DNA of 64,000 nt, taken from NCBI RefSeq assembly GCF_042140245.1, contig NZ_CP159483.1, forward strand, positions 1,984,001 through 2,048,000, given 5' to 3'. The notes under the pieces were generated by a model that saw only the letters and a list, made by a program, of their open reading frames with translations, was not told where the DNA came from and made no database searches. The translations under genes and the position numbers were made by a program. Shown here one piece after another: positions 34,977 through 43,116 of this stretch (within the stretch, counting starts at the first letter, position 1; every line of letters begins with the position of its first letter). The DNA is from MH13 sp042140245 (GTDB lineage Bacteria > Pseudomonadota > Alphaproteobacteria > Rhizobiales > MH13).

Positions 34977-35939
34977 TTAACTCATGGCTTTGGCGATCAA
35001 TACGCCGAGATAGATGGCGTAGAAGGCCAAAAAGGCGAGGCCTATTTTGCGCCCAATGGTCATTTTCATCATGACCAGCGGTAGCAGCAAAGCTGAGCTT
35101 GCGAGCATGACCCAAATATCAAACCGTAGGATCTGCTCAGCAATCGGCACGGTTGTGATGCTGGCTGTTGCGCCGAGAATGAACAGAATATTGAAGACGT
35201 TAGAGCCGATAACGTTGCCCACGCCCACATCGGCTTGGCTTTTGATCGCGGCGGCCACAGTGGTCACAAGCTCTGGCAGTGACGTGCCAATGGCAATGAT
35301 GGTCAGACCGATAATCACCTCTGGCACACCGAGCGTGCGCGCAATCGATGATGCTGAATCAACCGTGGCATCGGCTGCAAGCGGCAGGCCGATCACGCCG
35401 ACAGCGAAAAAAGCGAGCGCTGCCCAAAGCGAGTGAGGCACACCCTCCACGCCATCAATGGTTTCAAGCTCGCTGACATCTCCGCTTGCGCCTGCTTTGC
35501 GTGCCGACATGTAGGAGCCGATAAGAAACACAGCCAACAACGCCAAGAAAACCAGGCCGTGCCACAGAACCAACTGCCCTGAGAACGCGAACACGGCAAA
35601 GAGGGCTGAAGCGCCAAGCATGAAAAACGTTGAGCGTTTCAAGCCTATTTGGTCGCAAGGGGTGGCGGCGATAAGGGCGGGCACACCAAGCACCAATAGA
35701 ATGTTGGCAACGTTGGAACCGACAACATTGCCCACGGCAATATCGGCTGCATCATCAAAAGCGGCCTGAATGGAAACCATCAGCTCTGGCGCGCTGGTGC
35801 CGAGCGCAACGATGGTCAGGCCAATGATCAAAGGGGGAATGCCAAAGCGTTCGGCCAGGCCAACTGCTCCACGCACCAACGCGTCACCGGCGACAACGAG
35901 CCCTGCAAGGCCGAGCGCCAAGATCAGATAATCAAACAA
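34977..35939 (-). CDS. Calcium/sodium antiporter, CaCA family
   Basis: A 320-residue inner-membrane exchanger with two inverted halves of about five helices. Each half bears the alpha repeat: GLTIVALGTSAPELMVSIQA with AVGNVVGSNVANILLVLG in the first, and GLTIIAIGTSLPELVTTVAA with GVGNVIGSNVFNILFILG in the second. These carry the ion-binding Glu and Asn residues. An acidic loop joins the halves. It resembles YrbG/CaxA. It is 61 bases upstream of the SDR gene on the same strand. Confidence 0.95.
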   Translation of the reverse strand: MFDYLILALGLAGLVVAGDALVRGAVGLAERFGIPPLIIGLTIVALGTSAPELMVSIQAAFDDAADIAVGNVVGSNVANILLVLGVPALIAATPCDQIGLKRSTFFMLGASALFAVFAFSGQLVLWHGLVFLALLAVFLIGSYMSARKAGASGDVSELETIDGVEGVPHSLWAALAFFAVGVIGLPLAADATVDSASSIARTLGVPEVIIGLTIIAIGTSLPELVTTVAAAIKSQADVGVGNVIGSNVFNILFILGATASITTVPIAEQILRFDIWVMLASSALLLPLVMMKMTIGRKIGLAFLAFYAIYLGVLIAKAMS

Positions 35940-36081
35940 AATGGGCTGTCCGAGCGATCATGCAATGTGACGGGTGACGCCGCGTGATGCAGCTTCAGGA
36001 AATGCCCATGTGTGAACCCAACCTGCAAAAGACAAGAGGTTGCCGCAGCTTATCGACCATTCTTTTTTACAGGTCTGCCGT

Positions 36082-36690
36082 TCAGGTCGTTGGCCCAGTG
36101 GCATCGAACGCAGGTACGTTCGCTCGAAACGCATCCAACCAGGCAACAAGGGCTGGGTGCCCGCGCCGCCACGCCCCCTCAAAGCGCAGGTCCAGATAGC
36201 CCAAGGCGCATGCCACTGCGATGGTGCCGACCGTCGGGGCGCCTGTGGCTGGGGGTAGGCTTTCTTCCAGATGGTTGAGCGCCACGCTCACGCGTTCAGC
36301 CTGGCGTTCCACCCAGCTGTGGCTGCGTTCATGCGGCTCGCGGTAGCGCTTTTCATAAACCTGCAAAATCGCCGCATCCATGATGCCATCGGCGAGCGCT
36401 TCCAATTTCATGGCGGCAATCCGCTGCTTGGGGTCGCTGGGATAGAGTTTGTTGCCGCCCGCCAGTTGGTCGAGATAGGCGACGATCACGCGGCTGTCGT
36501 ACAGCGTTTCGCCATCATCAAGAATGAGTGTGGGAATTTTACCCAGCGGGTTTTGCTGACGCAACGGGTCAAGCGGGTCAGCAGTGTTGGCGGGTTGCGA
36601 CTTAATTTGGTTTTCCAAACCGAGCACGATGGCAGCAATGGAGCATTTGCGCACAAAAGGTGAGGCGGCGGCGCTGCGTAGTATTGCCAA
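36082..36690 (-). CDS. Glutathione S-transferase, YibF-like
   Basis: 202 residues. The N-terminal thioredoxin-like domain reads MAILRSAAASPFVRKCSIAA, with NPLGKIPTLILDDGETLYDSRVI cut around the conserved cis-Pro and the glutathione-binding DSR. The C-terminal helical domain ends with YLDLRFEGAW and ALVAWLDAF. The pattern matches the YibF group of bacterial GSTs. Substrate unknown; cytoplasmic. Confidence 0.92.
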   Translation of the reverse strand: MAILRSAAASPFVRKCSIAAIVLGLENQIKSQPANTADPLDPLRQQNPLGKIPTLILDDGETLYDSRVIVAYLDQLAGGNKLYPSDPKQRIAAMKLEALADGIMDAAILQVYEKRYREPHERSHSWVERQAERVSVALNHLEESLPPATGAPTVGTIAVACALGYLDLRFEGAWRRGHPALVAWLDAFRANVPAFDATGPTT

Positions 36691-36812
36691 GAGAAATCCC
36701 CTAAAACTTGAGCTATTGCGTTGATCGCGCTTTCAAACATCGCTGCTATTTTGTTAGCGTCAAGTGGAAAGCGGCAGCTTGTGCGCCGCTCAACAGAGAA
36801 AGTACCAGTTTC

Positions 36813-37037
36813 GTGTTCCGCACATTGCTTCTTGCTGGCTTTGCGTTTGCCTGGGGCTCGCCCCAGTTTGCAGATTTGCGGCCGGACATGCTTGATGTGC
36901 CGCTGGTCAACTTCCACCACGACGTCAAAGCCGTTGCGCGTGACGCCGTCTACGCCGTTCAAAGCGTCGATGCAGTGCGCGATCTGAGATTCATGGATGG
37001 CTACTTTGAGTATGTGGGAAGTCGCCTGAGCGGCTAG
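36813..37037 (+). CDS. Small exported hypothetical protein
   Basis: 74 residues from a GTG at 36813. The N-terminus VFRTLLLAGFAFAWGSPQFA is a plausible signal peptide. The mature part is about 50 residues, mixed charged and aromatic, with no cysteine (DVPLVNFHHDVKAVARDAVY and so on). GAGAAAG lies about 12 bases upstream. A strong terminator lies 38 bases after the stop on the same strand, which supports a real transcript. No family recognised. The frame is open back to 36708, but that part lacks export features. Confidence 0.6.
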   Translation: MFRTLLLAGFAFAWGSPQFADLRPDMLDVPLVNFHHDVKAVARDAVYAVQSVDAVRDLRFMDGYFEYVGSRLSG

Positions 37038-37074
37038 CCGCCTGTGTTCTTGGCAAAGCGTAACCATCTGGCAG

Positions 37075-37102
37075 CCGCCCCGTTCTAAGGGCGGTTTTTT
37101 TT
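37075..37102 (+). terminator. Rho-independent terminator
   Basis: Stem CCGCCC (37075-37080) with GGGCGG (37089-37094), eight-base loop, then eight T. It follows the small exported gene at 36813-37037. Confidence 0.9.
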
Positions 37103-37181
37103 GCGCGTCTGTTCATGCAGAAGCTGCCTTTGGCGAGGCGTTATGTCGATAGCTTGGTACGGTGATCGCCGCGTGGCTTGC

Positions 37182-37589
37182 TTAGGCGCGTGCCTTTTCA
37201 ACCAGGCGTCTGAGCGAACGCACCAGCACAAACATGCCTGCCGGTAGCCCGAAAACGTTGAACATCAGGCCGGGTAGTGCAAGCGGTAGAGCCGCTGGGT
37301 CGATATTCGCCGCCGCCACAAAAACGGGCATCGCCAATGTGAGAATGATGAGCCCGTTGATCGACGTTGCCAGCAGCGTGTGCAGCTTATCGGAAGCGCA
37401 ATCCCAAAAGATGTTGGCGGTGTCGATTGGACCGCACCCCTGCATACCGTTGAGCGGGTGACCATCGACGAGGAAGAAGATGGCGATGCCCCACGCTGCC
37501 CAAAACGCCAAGCCGATACCAACCACAATCAGCTTGAAGCTGCGGTCAGGCAGTGGGCGGCGCCACGCGTGTGAGGTTAGGCTTACCAT
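37182..37589 (-). CDS. Hypothetical membrane protein, three helices
   Basis: 135 residues. Transmembrane helices lie at about residues 18-41 (LIVVGIGLAFWAAWGIAIFF), 73-95 and 100-124. A loop between the first two contains two cysteines (QGCGPIDTANIFWDCASDKL), probably periplasmic and perhaps disulfide-bonded. The C-terminus is basic (RSLRRLVEKARA). I do not recognise the family. It ends 145 bases from the terminator and stands alone. Confidence 0.7.
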   Translation of the reverse strand: MVSLTSHAWRRPLPDRSFKLIVVGIGLAFWAAWGIAIFFLVDGHPLNGMQGCGPIDTANIFWDCASDKLHTLLATSINGLIILTLAMPVFVAAANIDPAALPLALPGLMFNVFGLPAGMFVLVRSLRRLVEKARA

Positions 37590-37667
37590 AGGTTGTGTAT
37601 GCCATGGGTTCCGTAACCAGCAGCTTAAGAGCTTGGCTCAAATGGGAGCGAAGGTCAGGTGTGATGC

Positions 37668-38330
37668 TTACCGGGCGGTTAGATGAAGATTGTTCTGTCG
37701 GCAGCCGTTTCGATCGACCTCGCTACAGGCGCGCGGCGACAGGCTTTGGTCCAGGCAGATGCGTACCTCCGCAAAGCGACCGCCAGGGCAGCTGATCGCC
37801 ATGGCATCGCGTGTGATGGCAGGGTTGGTCTGTTGGAACGCCTGCTCAATGTCGTTGGCATCAATGCGAGAAGGCGTTGTGCCGTCGAAGAGGGCGGGAA
37901 TAGCGATGCTCTGCGAGGCTTGTCGGGTGACATCGGCATAGGCCTCTTGCGACAGGCCCGAGCAGGTGCCGTGCTTGTCCCATTGATGTTCGATCAAACC
38001 GCGATCCGGCATGATATCGAGAAGGCCTTCGGCAACGCTGGAGGGCATGCTGTCGCCGTAGGGCGACTGGCAGAAGCTTGGCCAACCCTCTTCGAATTGC
38101 GGCCAGAGCCCGTGGGTCACAAAGCCATGATCGGCGCCTGAACGGCATTGTAAGGGTGATCGCTGCCCTGCGTCAGAGTCGCAAAACGCTGGCGACCAAG
38201 AGAGGGCTAGAACATAGAAATCGAAGGGCGCCTCGGAGCTTTCGGGCTGGTCATCCCCTTGCCAGCCGGTGGCCACCGCTATGGCAATGGCAAGCGCAAT
38301 GATGCCCCATTGGATGAACCGGCGGTTCAA
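37668..38330 (-). CDS. Ribonuclease T2-family protein, exported
   Basis: 220 residues. A hydrophobic N-terminal segment (residues 5-22) should act as signal peptide or anchor. Both catalytic segments are present: CAS I as FVTHGLWPQFEEGWP and CAS II as IEHQWDKHGTCSGL, with both histidines, Glu and Lys. Six or more cysteines fit disulfide bonds in the periplasm. The start is a TTG at 38330 without a strong site; no in-frame ATG occurs before the domain. RNase T2 enzymes cut single-stranded RNA through a cyclic phosphate intermediate; a nutrient-scavenging role is inferred. Confidence 0.92.
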   Translation of the reverse strand: MNRRFIQWGIIALAIAIAVATGWQGDDQPESSEAPFDFYVLALSWSPAFCDSDAGQRSPLQCRSGADHGFVTHGLWPQFEEGWPSFCQSPYGDSMPSSVAEGLLDIMPDRGLIEHQWDKHGTCSGLSQEAYADVTRQASQSIAIPALFDGTTPSRIDANDIEQAFQQTNPAITRDAMAISCPGGRFAEVRICLDQSLSPRACSEVDRNGCRQNNLHLTAR

Positions 38331-38356
38331 GGCTTGAGGCCGTCGTCAGAGGCCGG

Positions 38357-38794
38357 TCACCAAAGGCGTAGCGCGCTGCAATCGCCGCCATGCACGTTCC
38401 AGAGATCGCGACCTGCCATGCAGCTTTCAACGCCGTAAGAGACGCCGACAAAGCTCGCCCGGCTCTCGATGAGGTAGTAGACCGTGCGTGTGTGACCGGT
38501 GGCGAGATGTGCCCGCGCCTCGCACCAACGACGCTCGCGTGCACCGAGATAGGCGGGCGTCACATACCGTGTTTGGCGCACGTGATCGAACTCCACCAAA
38601 TCCACCAGGTCCTGATAGGGCCGCTGGCCGTGATAGCGTTCTTTCTCGGCCACTTGGCCAAGCACACCGCGGGCATCGCAGGCGGGAATGTCGCCATAGA
38701 CGGGCGAGCGGTGCTGGCCATAATCAGCGGCCAGTGCAGCCGTGACGGGCAGGGCCATGAGGGTTGCAAAAGCCAGGACGAGGGCGCGGACCAT
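38357..38794 (-). CDS. Exported hypothetical protein, four cysteines
   Basis: 145 residues with a signal peptide to about residue 22 (LMALPVTAALA). The mature part carries Cys in PACDARGVLGQV, RRWCEARAHL, ESCMAGRDL and GGDCSALRLW, which suggests two disulfides. The gene lies 26 bases upstream of the RNase T2 gene on the same strand, so they may be cotranscribed and secreted together. The family is one I know only as uncharacterised small periplasmic proteins of Rhizobiales. Function unknown. Confidence 0.78.
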   Translation of the reverse strand: MVRALVLAFATLMALPVTAALAADYGQHRSPVYGDIPACDARGVLGQVAEKERYHGQRPYQDLVDLVEFDHVRQTRYVTPAYLGARERRWCEARAHLATGHTRTVYYLIESRASFVGVSYGVESCMAGRDLWNVHGGDCSALRLW

Positions 38795-38891
38795 CGGGGA
38801 ATCTCCAATCAGTTTGGTCGGTTATGCCACAGGCGTGTGACGTTTTGGAAGTGGTGTTGCCAGCAGCGCATGGCCGTGGCACGCAACGGTT

Positions 38892-39563
38892 ATGAACAAT
38901 GCACCCCAAACTCCGACCTTGGAGATCGCTGTGATGCCGGTGACGGCGTTCCAGCAGAACTGTTCCCTTCTAACCTGCACGCAAACTCGCAAGGCGGCCC
39001 TGGTCGATCCGGGCGGTGAGGCGGAGAAGCTGATCGAAGCGGTCGAGCAGGCTGATGTCACGCTGGAACAGGTGCTGCTGACGCACGGCCATATCGACCA
39101 TATTGGGGGCGCGGCAGATGTGGCGGCGCATTTTGGTGTGCCGATTGTGGGGCCGCACCGGGCTGATGAGCAGCTGATCCAAGGTGTGGCGGCGCAGGCG
39201 GCGATGTTTGGCACGCCGGGCGTCAAAGTGCCGACAATCGACCGGTGGCTCGAAGGCGGCGACACGGTGGAAGTGGGCACGCTCACCTTCGATGTGTTGT
39301 TCACCCCCGGCCACGCGCCGGGCCATGTGATTTTTGTGAACCACGCCCACAAGTTCATCGTGATGGGCGATGTACTTTTCCAGGGCTCGATTGGCCGTAC
39401 CGATTTGCCGGGCTCCGACCATGGCACACTGATGAAGAGCATCTTTCAGACGGTGTTGCCGCTGGGCGATGCCTATCAGTTTTTGCCGGGGCACGGACCG
39501 GGCTCGACGCTTGAACAGGAGCGTCAGGGCAACCCGTTTATCGTGCAGGGTTTTGAGGGGTAG
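38892..39563 (+). CDS. MBL-fold hydrolase, glyoxalase II-like (YcbL type)
   Basis: A 223-residue metallo-beta-lactamase-fold protein. The metal motif is LLTHGHIDHIGG (HxHxDH). Further ligands are the His in LFTPGHAPGHVIF, the Asp in VMGDVLFQGSIGRTDLPG and the C-terminal His of FLPGHGPGSTL. The layout QNCSLLTCTQTRKAALVDPG at the start matches YcbL-like enzymes, shorter than true GloB. It could cleave S-lactoylglutathione or a related thioester. It converges on the DUF1330 gene 18 bases away. Confidence 0.93.
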   Translation: MNNAPQTPTLEIAVMPVTAFQQNCSLLTCTQTRKAALVDPGGEAEKLIEAVEQADVTLEQVLLTHGHIDHIGGAADVAAHFGVPIVGPHRADEQLIQGVAAQAAMFGTPGVKVPTIDRWLEGGDTVEVGTLTFDVLFTPGHAPGHVIFVNHAHKFIVMGDVLFQGSIGRTDLPGSDHGTLMKSIFQTVLPLGDAYQFLPGHGPGSTLEQERQGNPFIVQGFEG

Positions 39564-39580
39564 GGGGGTGCCTGGCGCGT

Positions 39581-39883
39581 CTAACTCTCGGTGAACCCCT
39601 CGACACCGATCAGCACCATATCGCTGACCTTCAGCCTCTCTTCGCGCAGCGCCCTGTACTCCGGGTCATTGTAAAACGTGTCGAAGTCCTCTCGGCTGGG
39701 AAACCGCAAAAGCACCAACCGCCGCGGGCTGTAATAATCGCCCTCAAGCACGTCAAACGCACCGCCGCGCACCAGATAGCTGCCGCCGCACCGCTCGATG
39801 ATGGGTTTGGAGCCATCGGCGTAGCGCTTATAGGCCACCGGATCATCGATCCTTACATCCACGACCACGAAGTAATCTGCCAT
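39581..39883 (-). CDS. DUF1330 protein
   Basis: 100 residues, the ferredoxin-like dimeric alpha-beta barrel of DUF1330. Seen are YFVVVDVRIDDPVAYKRYAD, IERCGGSYLVRGGAFDVLEG and RLVLLRFPSREDFDTFYNDP. The ATG at 39883 has CAGGAG upstream. Function unknown; cytoplasmic. It follows the dodecin gene by 82 bases on the same strand. Confidence 0.93.
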   Translation of the reverse strand: MADYFVVVDVRIDDPVAYKRYADGSKPIIERCGGSYLVRGGAFDVLEGDYYSPRRLVLLRFPSREDFDTFYNDPEYRALREERLKVSDMVLIGVEGFTES

Positions 39884-39965
39884 TGTGCGCTCCTGGTAGG
39901 TTGGCGCCTGGCGCAACGCGTGGCGCCAGGCGTATCAATGTTCGCTTCGGATACCTGGCCGAGGC

Positions 39966-40169
39966 CTAGTCTTCCAACACAAATGTGACTTTCAGGCCGA
40001 CGCGGTATTCGACGATTTTGCCTTCTTTGACGGTGGCCTTTTGGTCTTTCACCCAGACGGCTTCGACGTTTTTCAAGGTTTTTGCGGCACGGGCGACGCC
40101 TTGCTGGACAGCATCTTCAAAGCTGACGGTGGAGGATGCGATGATTTCAGTGACGCGGGCTACGCTCAT
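39966..40169 (-). CDS. Dodecin
   Basis: 67 residues, matching the dodecin family: RVTEIIASSTVSFEDAVQQG, RAAKTLKNVEAVWVKDQKAT and the C-terminal EYRVGLKVTFVLED. The central tryptophan is the flavin-stacking residue. Dodecins form 12-subunit hollow spheres that store flavin or CoA. GGGAGAAG precedes the ATG. Confidence 0.95.
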   Translation of the reverse strand: MSVARVTEIIASSTVSFEDAVQQGVARAAKTLKNVEAVWVKDQKATVKEGKIVEYRVGLKVTFVLED

Positions 40170-40236
40170 GGGTCTTCTCCCTTTTTGGTTGTGGGAGGAG
40201 CGTGGCGGGCAATGGCGTTTGCGTCAACACTGGTTC

Positions 40237-40362
40237 GTCATCCCGGCCATCGCGCGACGCGGGTCAACCGGGATCCACGCCTCTGAATATTAGTCAGCTA
40301 TGTGGTTGCCGGAGAGGCTTCAGGCATGGGTCCCGGATCGGCCGTTGGCCGTCCGGGATGAC
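40237..40362. repeat. 126-bp imperfect inverted-repeat element
   Basis: The outer ends are GTCATCCCGG (40237-40246) and CCGGGATGAC (40353-40362). Inward the arms remain similar for about 45 bases (GGGATCCACGCCTCTGAA against the complement of TTCAGGCATGGGTCCC). This is the kind of 'GTCATCCCGG...GGGATCCA' repeat scattered in many alphaproteobacterial genomes. It has no coding capacity. Confidence 0.72.
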
Positions 40363-40495
40363 GATTGGAGATTTGTCGAAGTAAGGGCGCGGAAAACAGC
40401 ATTTTTGTTTTGCGCGTACTCGGCCTATCGCTTCGCTCTGGCCTGTGTGCGACGCGGTGGAAGCCGAGCGCTTTCGTTCACCCCAACACCAAAAA

Positions 40496-40531
40496 CCTGA
40501 CTGCCCGAAAGGGCATCAGGTAAACTTTTTT
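40496..40531. terminator. GAAA-loop hairpin usable as terminator on both strands
   Basis: Ten paired bases (CCTGA/TCAGG and TGCCC/GGGCA, one bulged C) with a GAAA tetraloop, 40496-40520. On the plus strand six T follow at 40526-40531. On the minus strand five T follow directly (complement of 40495-40491). No protein gene runs into it from either side, so any minus-strand transcript ending here would start within the gap. Confidence 0.65.
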
Positions 40532-40567
40532 GGCTCTGTTCCTGCGGCACAACCGCAGGAGGAACCG

Positions 40568-40632
40568 AAGCGGGGCGCGGAAAACGCCGGGTCGCTTTAT
40601 TGGAAGCACATGACGCTTGCCGCGCCCCGCTT
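40568..40632. repeat. 13-bp perfect inverted repeat
   Basis: Arms AAGCGGGGCGCGG (40568-40580) and CCGCGCCCCGCTT (40620-40632) with a 39-base loop. GGGCGCGGAAAAC of the left arm also occurs at 40385-40397, so this unit is partly duplicated inside the gap. Confidence 0.7.
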
Positions 40633-41417
40633 GCAGGTGCTGCACGCTATGCGACGGTGGGATCGCCACCGATGACAGACGCCTGCCGCCATTCCATTCT
40701 TTGCACCTGATCTTGCGCATCACGAAGGCTGGTCGCCTTGCCCGCAGCGGCTACGCCGTGAGGACAGGCCAAATTCGCCTTCGCTCTACGTGCGATCAGG
40801 TTTGACGACCTGGACTGAGGCAAACACGCTGCCGTGCCAGGTGTCGAATGGATGTCTCGGGTGTCGGCCATGCAGTCGCGCTGAGTCCGGCACGACCTAC
40901 ACATTTTAAGCCCCAAACCTCGGATCGAAGCGGGAGGCGCCCGAATACGCCCGAAGGCAGTACTAAGTGGCGTCGCCGTTCCCGATCTCACTGGGGCGGA
41001 CGAACGCTGCGCTGCTAGGAGCTTTCGCTCCCGCATAGAATGCTGCGCCAGATGGGGTGTGACAGAGCGTTGGTGAGCCGATCCTGCGACCGGCCCTTGG
41101 CGCTCAACCCGCCGGGCACAACCTGCCCTTCACGCCACGTATGGTCACGGGTGCACACGCTGTTCGGTGGGTGAAGGCACAGGCAGTGTGGGCGAGGCGC
41201 TAGGGGGCGGGGATAAGGTTGGATGCTATCCCCCTGGGCCCTAATCGGATCGGTTTAGCGCCAGACTGTGCGGTCTTCCTGTGTGCTGTTGGCCTCTTTC
41301 CTCACCTAATTGCGATCTTATCGCCGCTTGGCGTCGGTTGGGCGTTGACGAATCCCGCAAATCCGGCCTTGCTGGGGCCACCAACATGCACAAAGCAGAT
41401 CACCGAGGGGAGAGACC

Positions 41418-41777
41418 ATGGCTGGTAAGTTTGAAGTCTATACCGATAAAGCAGGCGAGACGCGGTTTCGTCTGAAAGCTGGAAACGGCCAGGTGATCCT
41501 GGCGAGCGAAGGCTATAAGAAAAAAGCCAGCTGCATGAATGGCATTGAATCGGTGCGTAAGAACAGCCAGGACGAGAAACGCTTTGAGCGCGCCGAGACC
41601 AAGAACGGCAAGCCGCGATTCAACCTGCGGGCCGGCAATGGCCAGGTGATCGGCACCTCAGAGACTTATGAAAGCACCTCCGCTCGCGACAACGGGATTG
41701 CTTCGGTGATGAAAAACGCGCCCGATGCCAAAGTGGATGACCAGACATTGCTGGCCGGCGGTGGTCCCGCTGGCTGA
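41418..41777 (+). CDS. YegP-like DUF1508 protein
   Basis: 119 residues with two DUF1508 repeats. FEVYTDKAGETRFRLKAGNG with QVILASEGYKKKASCMNGIE is followed by FERAETKNGKPRFNLRAGNG with QVIGTSETYESTSARDNGIA. The double repeat is the normal YegP layout. GGGGAGAG precedes the ATG. It is probably cytoplasmic, with unknown role. It is an isolated gene at the right edge of the palindrome-rich gap. Confidence 0.93.
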   Translation: MAGKFEVYTDKAGETRFRLKAGNGQVILASEGYKKKASCMNGIESVRKNSQDEKRFERAETKNGKPRFNLRAGNGQVIGTSETYESTSARDNGIASVMKNAPDAKVDDQTLLAGGGPAG

Positions 41778-41816
41778 ATAGTCTACGTGCGATGATCACC
41801 TTTTCCAAAAGACTCT

Positions 41817-41848
41817 CCAGGCCGCTAGTTGCTTTCCTAGCGGCCTGG
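41817..41848. terminator. Strong hairpin after the DUF1508 gene
   Basis: A perfect 12-base stem, CCAGGCCGCTAG (41817-41828) with CTAGCGGCCTGG (41837-41848), and an 8-base loop. There is no T run on either side, so it may act as an mRNA 3' stabiliser or a weak terminator. Confidence 0.6.
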
Positions 41849-41946
41849 CTTAGATCGATATAAGTTCCAGTCTCGGATTTAGATTCGCGCAAATAAGTTC
41901 TTAAGTCAGCGTATGAAGACTGTGCTTTTTTGCTTCGTCGTTTACT

Positions 41947-42894
41947 TCACGATATCTCAAATAATTTTTTACTCCCACGTGCGATAGGTGAGCCATTGAT
42001 AAGGCGAATTGATTGGCCTGACTTCAAATTTTTATTTCTTCTTTGATTGCTTGTCAGGTTTGTTATTTTAATAGTTGTATTTGTATTATTGGTTATATCA
42101 ATGTTGACTTTGACGCAATATCTATGAAATATTTGATAATATTCAATTTTAGGTAAGGCGGTAACCCAAAAGTCATATTCGAGCTTCGTCTTATCATCTA
42201 TCCCTATAGAAAAATGCTCAATTCTTTCGGTGAACTGTTTCCCAAATTTCTCGTTTTGGATGTGTATCGTCTGCGTTTTATCTGAAACGGTTTCTGAGCT
42301 CACTTGGTTTATGCAGCCCCCAATTTTGCCACTCCAGTACGCATCTGCTTCCGCTTGGAAATCTACCGGCCCAATATAGGGCTCATTTTCTATCAAAGAA
42401 CAGAAATGTGATAAGCAAGTTACATGAATTTTGTATCGCGTCTGTTTATTGACAGTTTTAATATCTTCAATCCTAATATGAGATTTACACGACTCTATAT
42501 AAGCGGCTAACTGCTGTGCTTCCGATCTGACATTATCTCGAGCGTCTTTATGCGCCTTTGGATTCGAGTATAGAATTGCGAGCCTATTGTCGAACGAATC
42601 CTCATGTGGTCTGCTTAATGTTATATAAGTTGTAATCAAGCCTATAATTATAAAGAAAAGAATTGACTCCCACATTGATGCTATAAAGGAAGTGAGAAAA
42701 GCTCCTTCTATATTTTTCAAGCTGTGTAAGAAACTGGAGAAACTGTCGAACGATATTGTAAAAACTGAATTTTGATATTTGTAGGTGAGTAAGCTGGCGG
42801 CGGACAACAAAAGACTAAGTGCGACTACAGCAAGCCAAAAGCCTCTGGGCATCCTAAAACTCGACTTTCTCTTTTTTCGCTCATACTTTGCCAT
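41947..42894 (-). CDS. A+T-rich orphan: two-helix membrane protein of unknown function
   Basis: 315 residues from ATG 42894. The first 16 are strongly basic (MAKYERKKRKSSFRMP). TM1 lies at about residues 18-37 (FWLAVVALSLLLSAASLLTY) and TM2 at about 70-94 (SFIASMWESILFFIIIGLIT), with some 35 residues between. The remaining 220 or so residues are soluble and probably cytoplasmic; they look alpha/beta and end with a beta-rich segment (YYQIFHRYCVKVNIDITNNT). The codons are plainly A+T rich, unlike every neighbour. No family recognised. Recent horizontal acquisition is the likely reading. A two-helix anchor plus sensor domain is seen in some defence effectors, but no partner gene is present. Confidence 0.75.
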   Translation of the reverse strand: MAKYERKKRKSSFRMPRGFWLAVVALSLLLSAASLLTYKYQNSVFTISFDSFSSFLHSLKNIEGAFLTSFIASMWESILFFIIIGLITTYITLSRPHEDSFDNRLAILYSNPKAHKDARDNVRSEAQQLAAYIESCKSHIRIEDIKTVNKQTRYKIHVTCLSHFCSLIENEPYIGPVDFQAEADAYWSGKIGGCINQVSSETVSDKTQTIHIQNEKFGKQFTERIEHFSIGIDDKTKLEYDFWVTALPKIEYYQIFHRYCVKVNIDITNNTNTTIKITNLTSNQRRNKNLKSGQSIRLINGSPIARGSKKLFEIS

Positions 42895-43116
42895 GACACC
42901 CAACCTCAATCTGATTCTGTGTTTTTGAGTGTACAAAGTCGTAGCATGATTTCTTAGTGCTATTGTTCGCTCATGTAAGATAGTCTTCAGTGCAGGTAAC
43001 TATAATTGGTAATGTTGCAAATGCTATTTGTGTCTTTGCGCCAGGCCGCTTTCGGGCTCAAAATCTTTGTGTGTCAGCACGTTAATAGCTAGCCTGCATT
43101 ACCATATGAGTGCGAA

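Larger units (their letters stand above)
40170..41417. other. 1.25-kb region without a convincing protein gene, rich in palindromes
   Basis: No frame here looks like protein. Listed separately are an inverted-repeat element (40237-40362), a bidirectional terminator (40496-40531) and a 13-base inverted repeat (40568-40632). Others seen are an 11-base stem with one mismatch at 40388-40416, six-base stems at 40541-40557 (CTGCGG/CCGCAG) and 40653-40669 (CGGTGG/CCACCG), an 8-base inverted pair ACCTGATC (40705-40712) with GATCAGGT (40794-40801), and GGAGC-TTTC-GCTCC near 41019-41032. I looked for tmRNA, RNase P RNA and SRP RNA signatures on both strands and found none. Confidence 0.6.

Noticed and set aside
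40647..41036. 129-codon minus-strand open frame in the palindrome-rich gap
   Set aside because: Arg/Ala/Ser-rich composition, no good start site, crosses hairpins. I could not exclude it fully, so it is noted in the gap entry as untranslated structure.
40170..41417. tmRNA, RNase P RNA or SRP RNA in the gap
   Set aside because: I looked on both strands for a tag sequence beginning Ala-Asn-Asp-Asn, for GAGGAAAGTCC, and for the SRP GGAAGGAAGCAGCC core, and found none.
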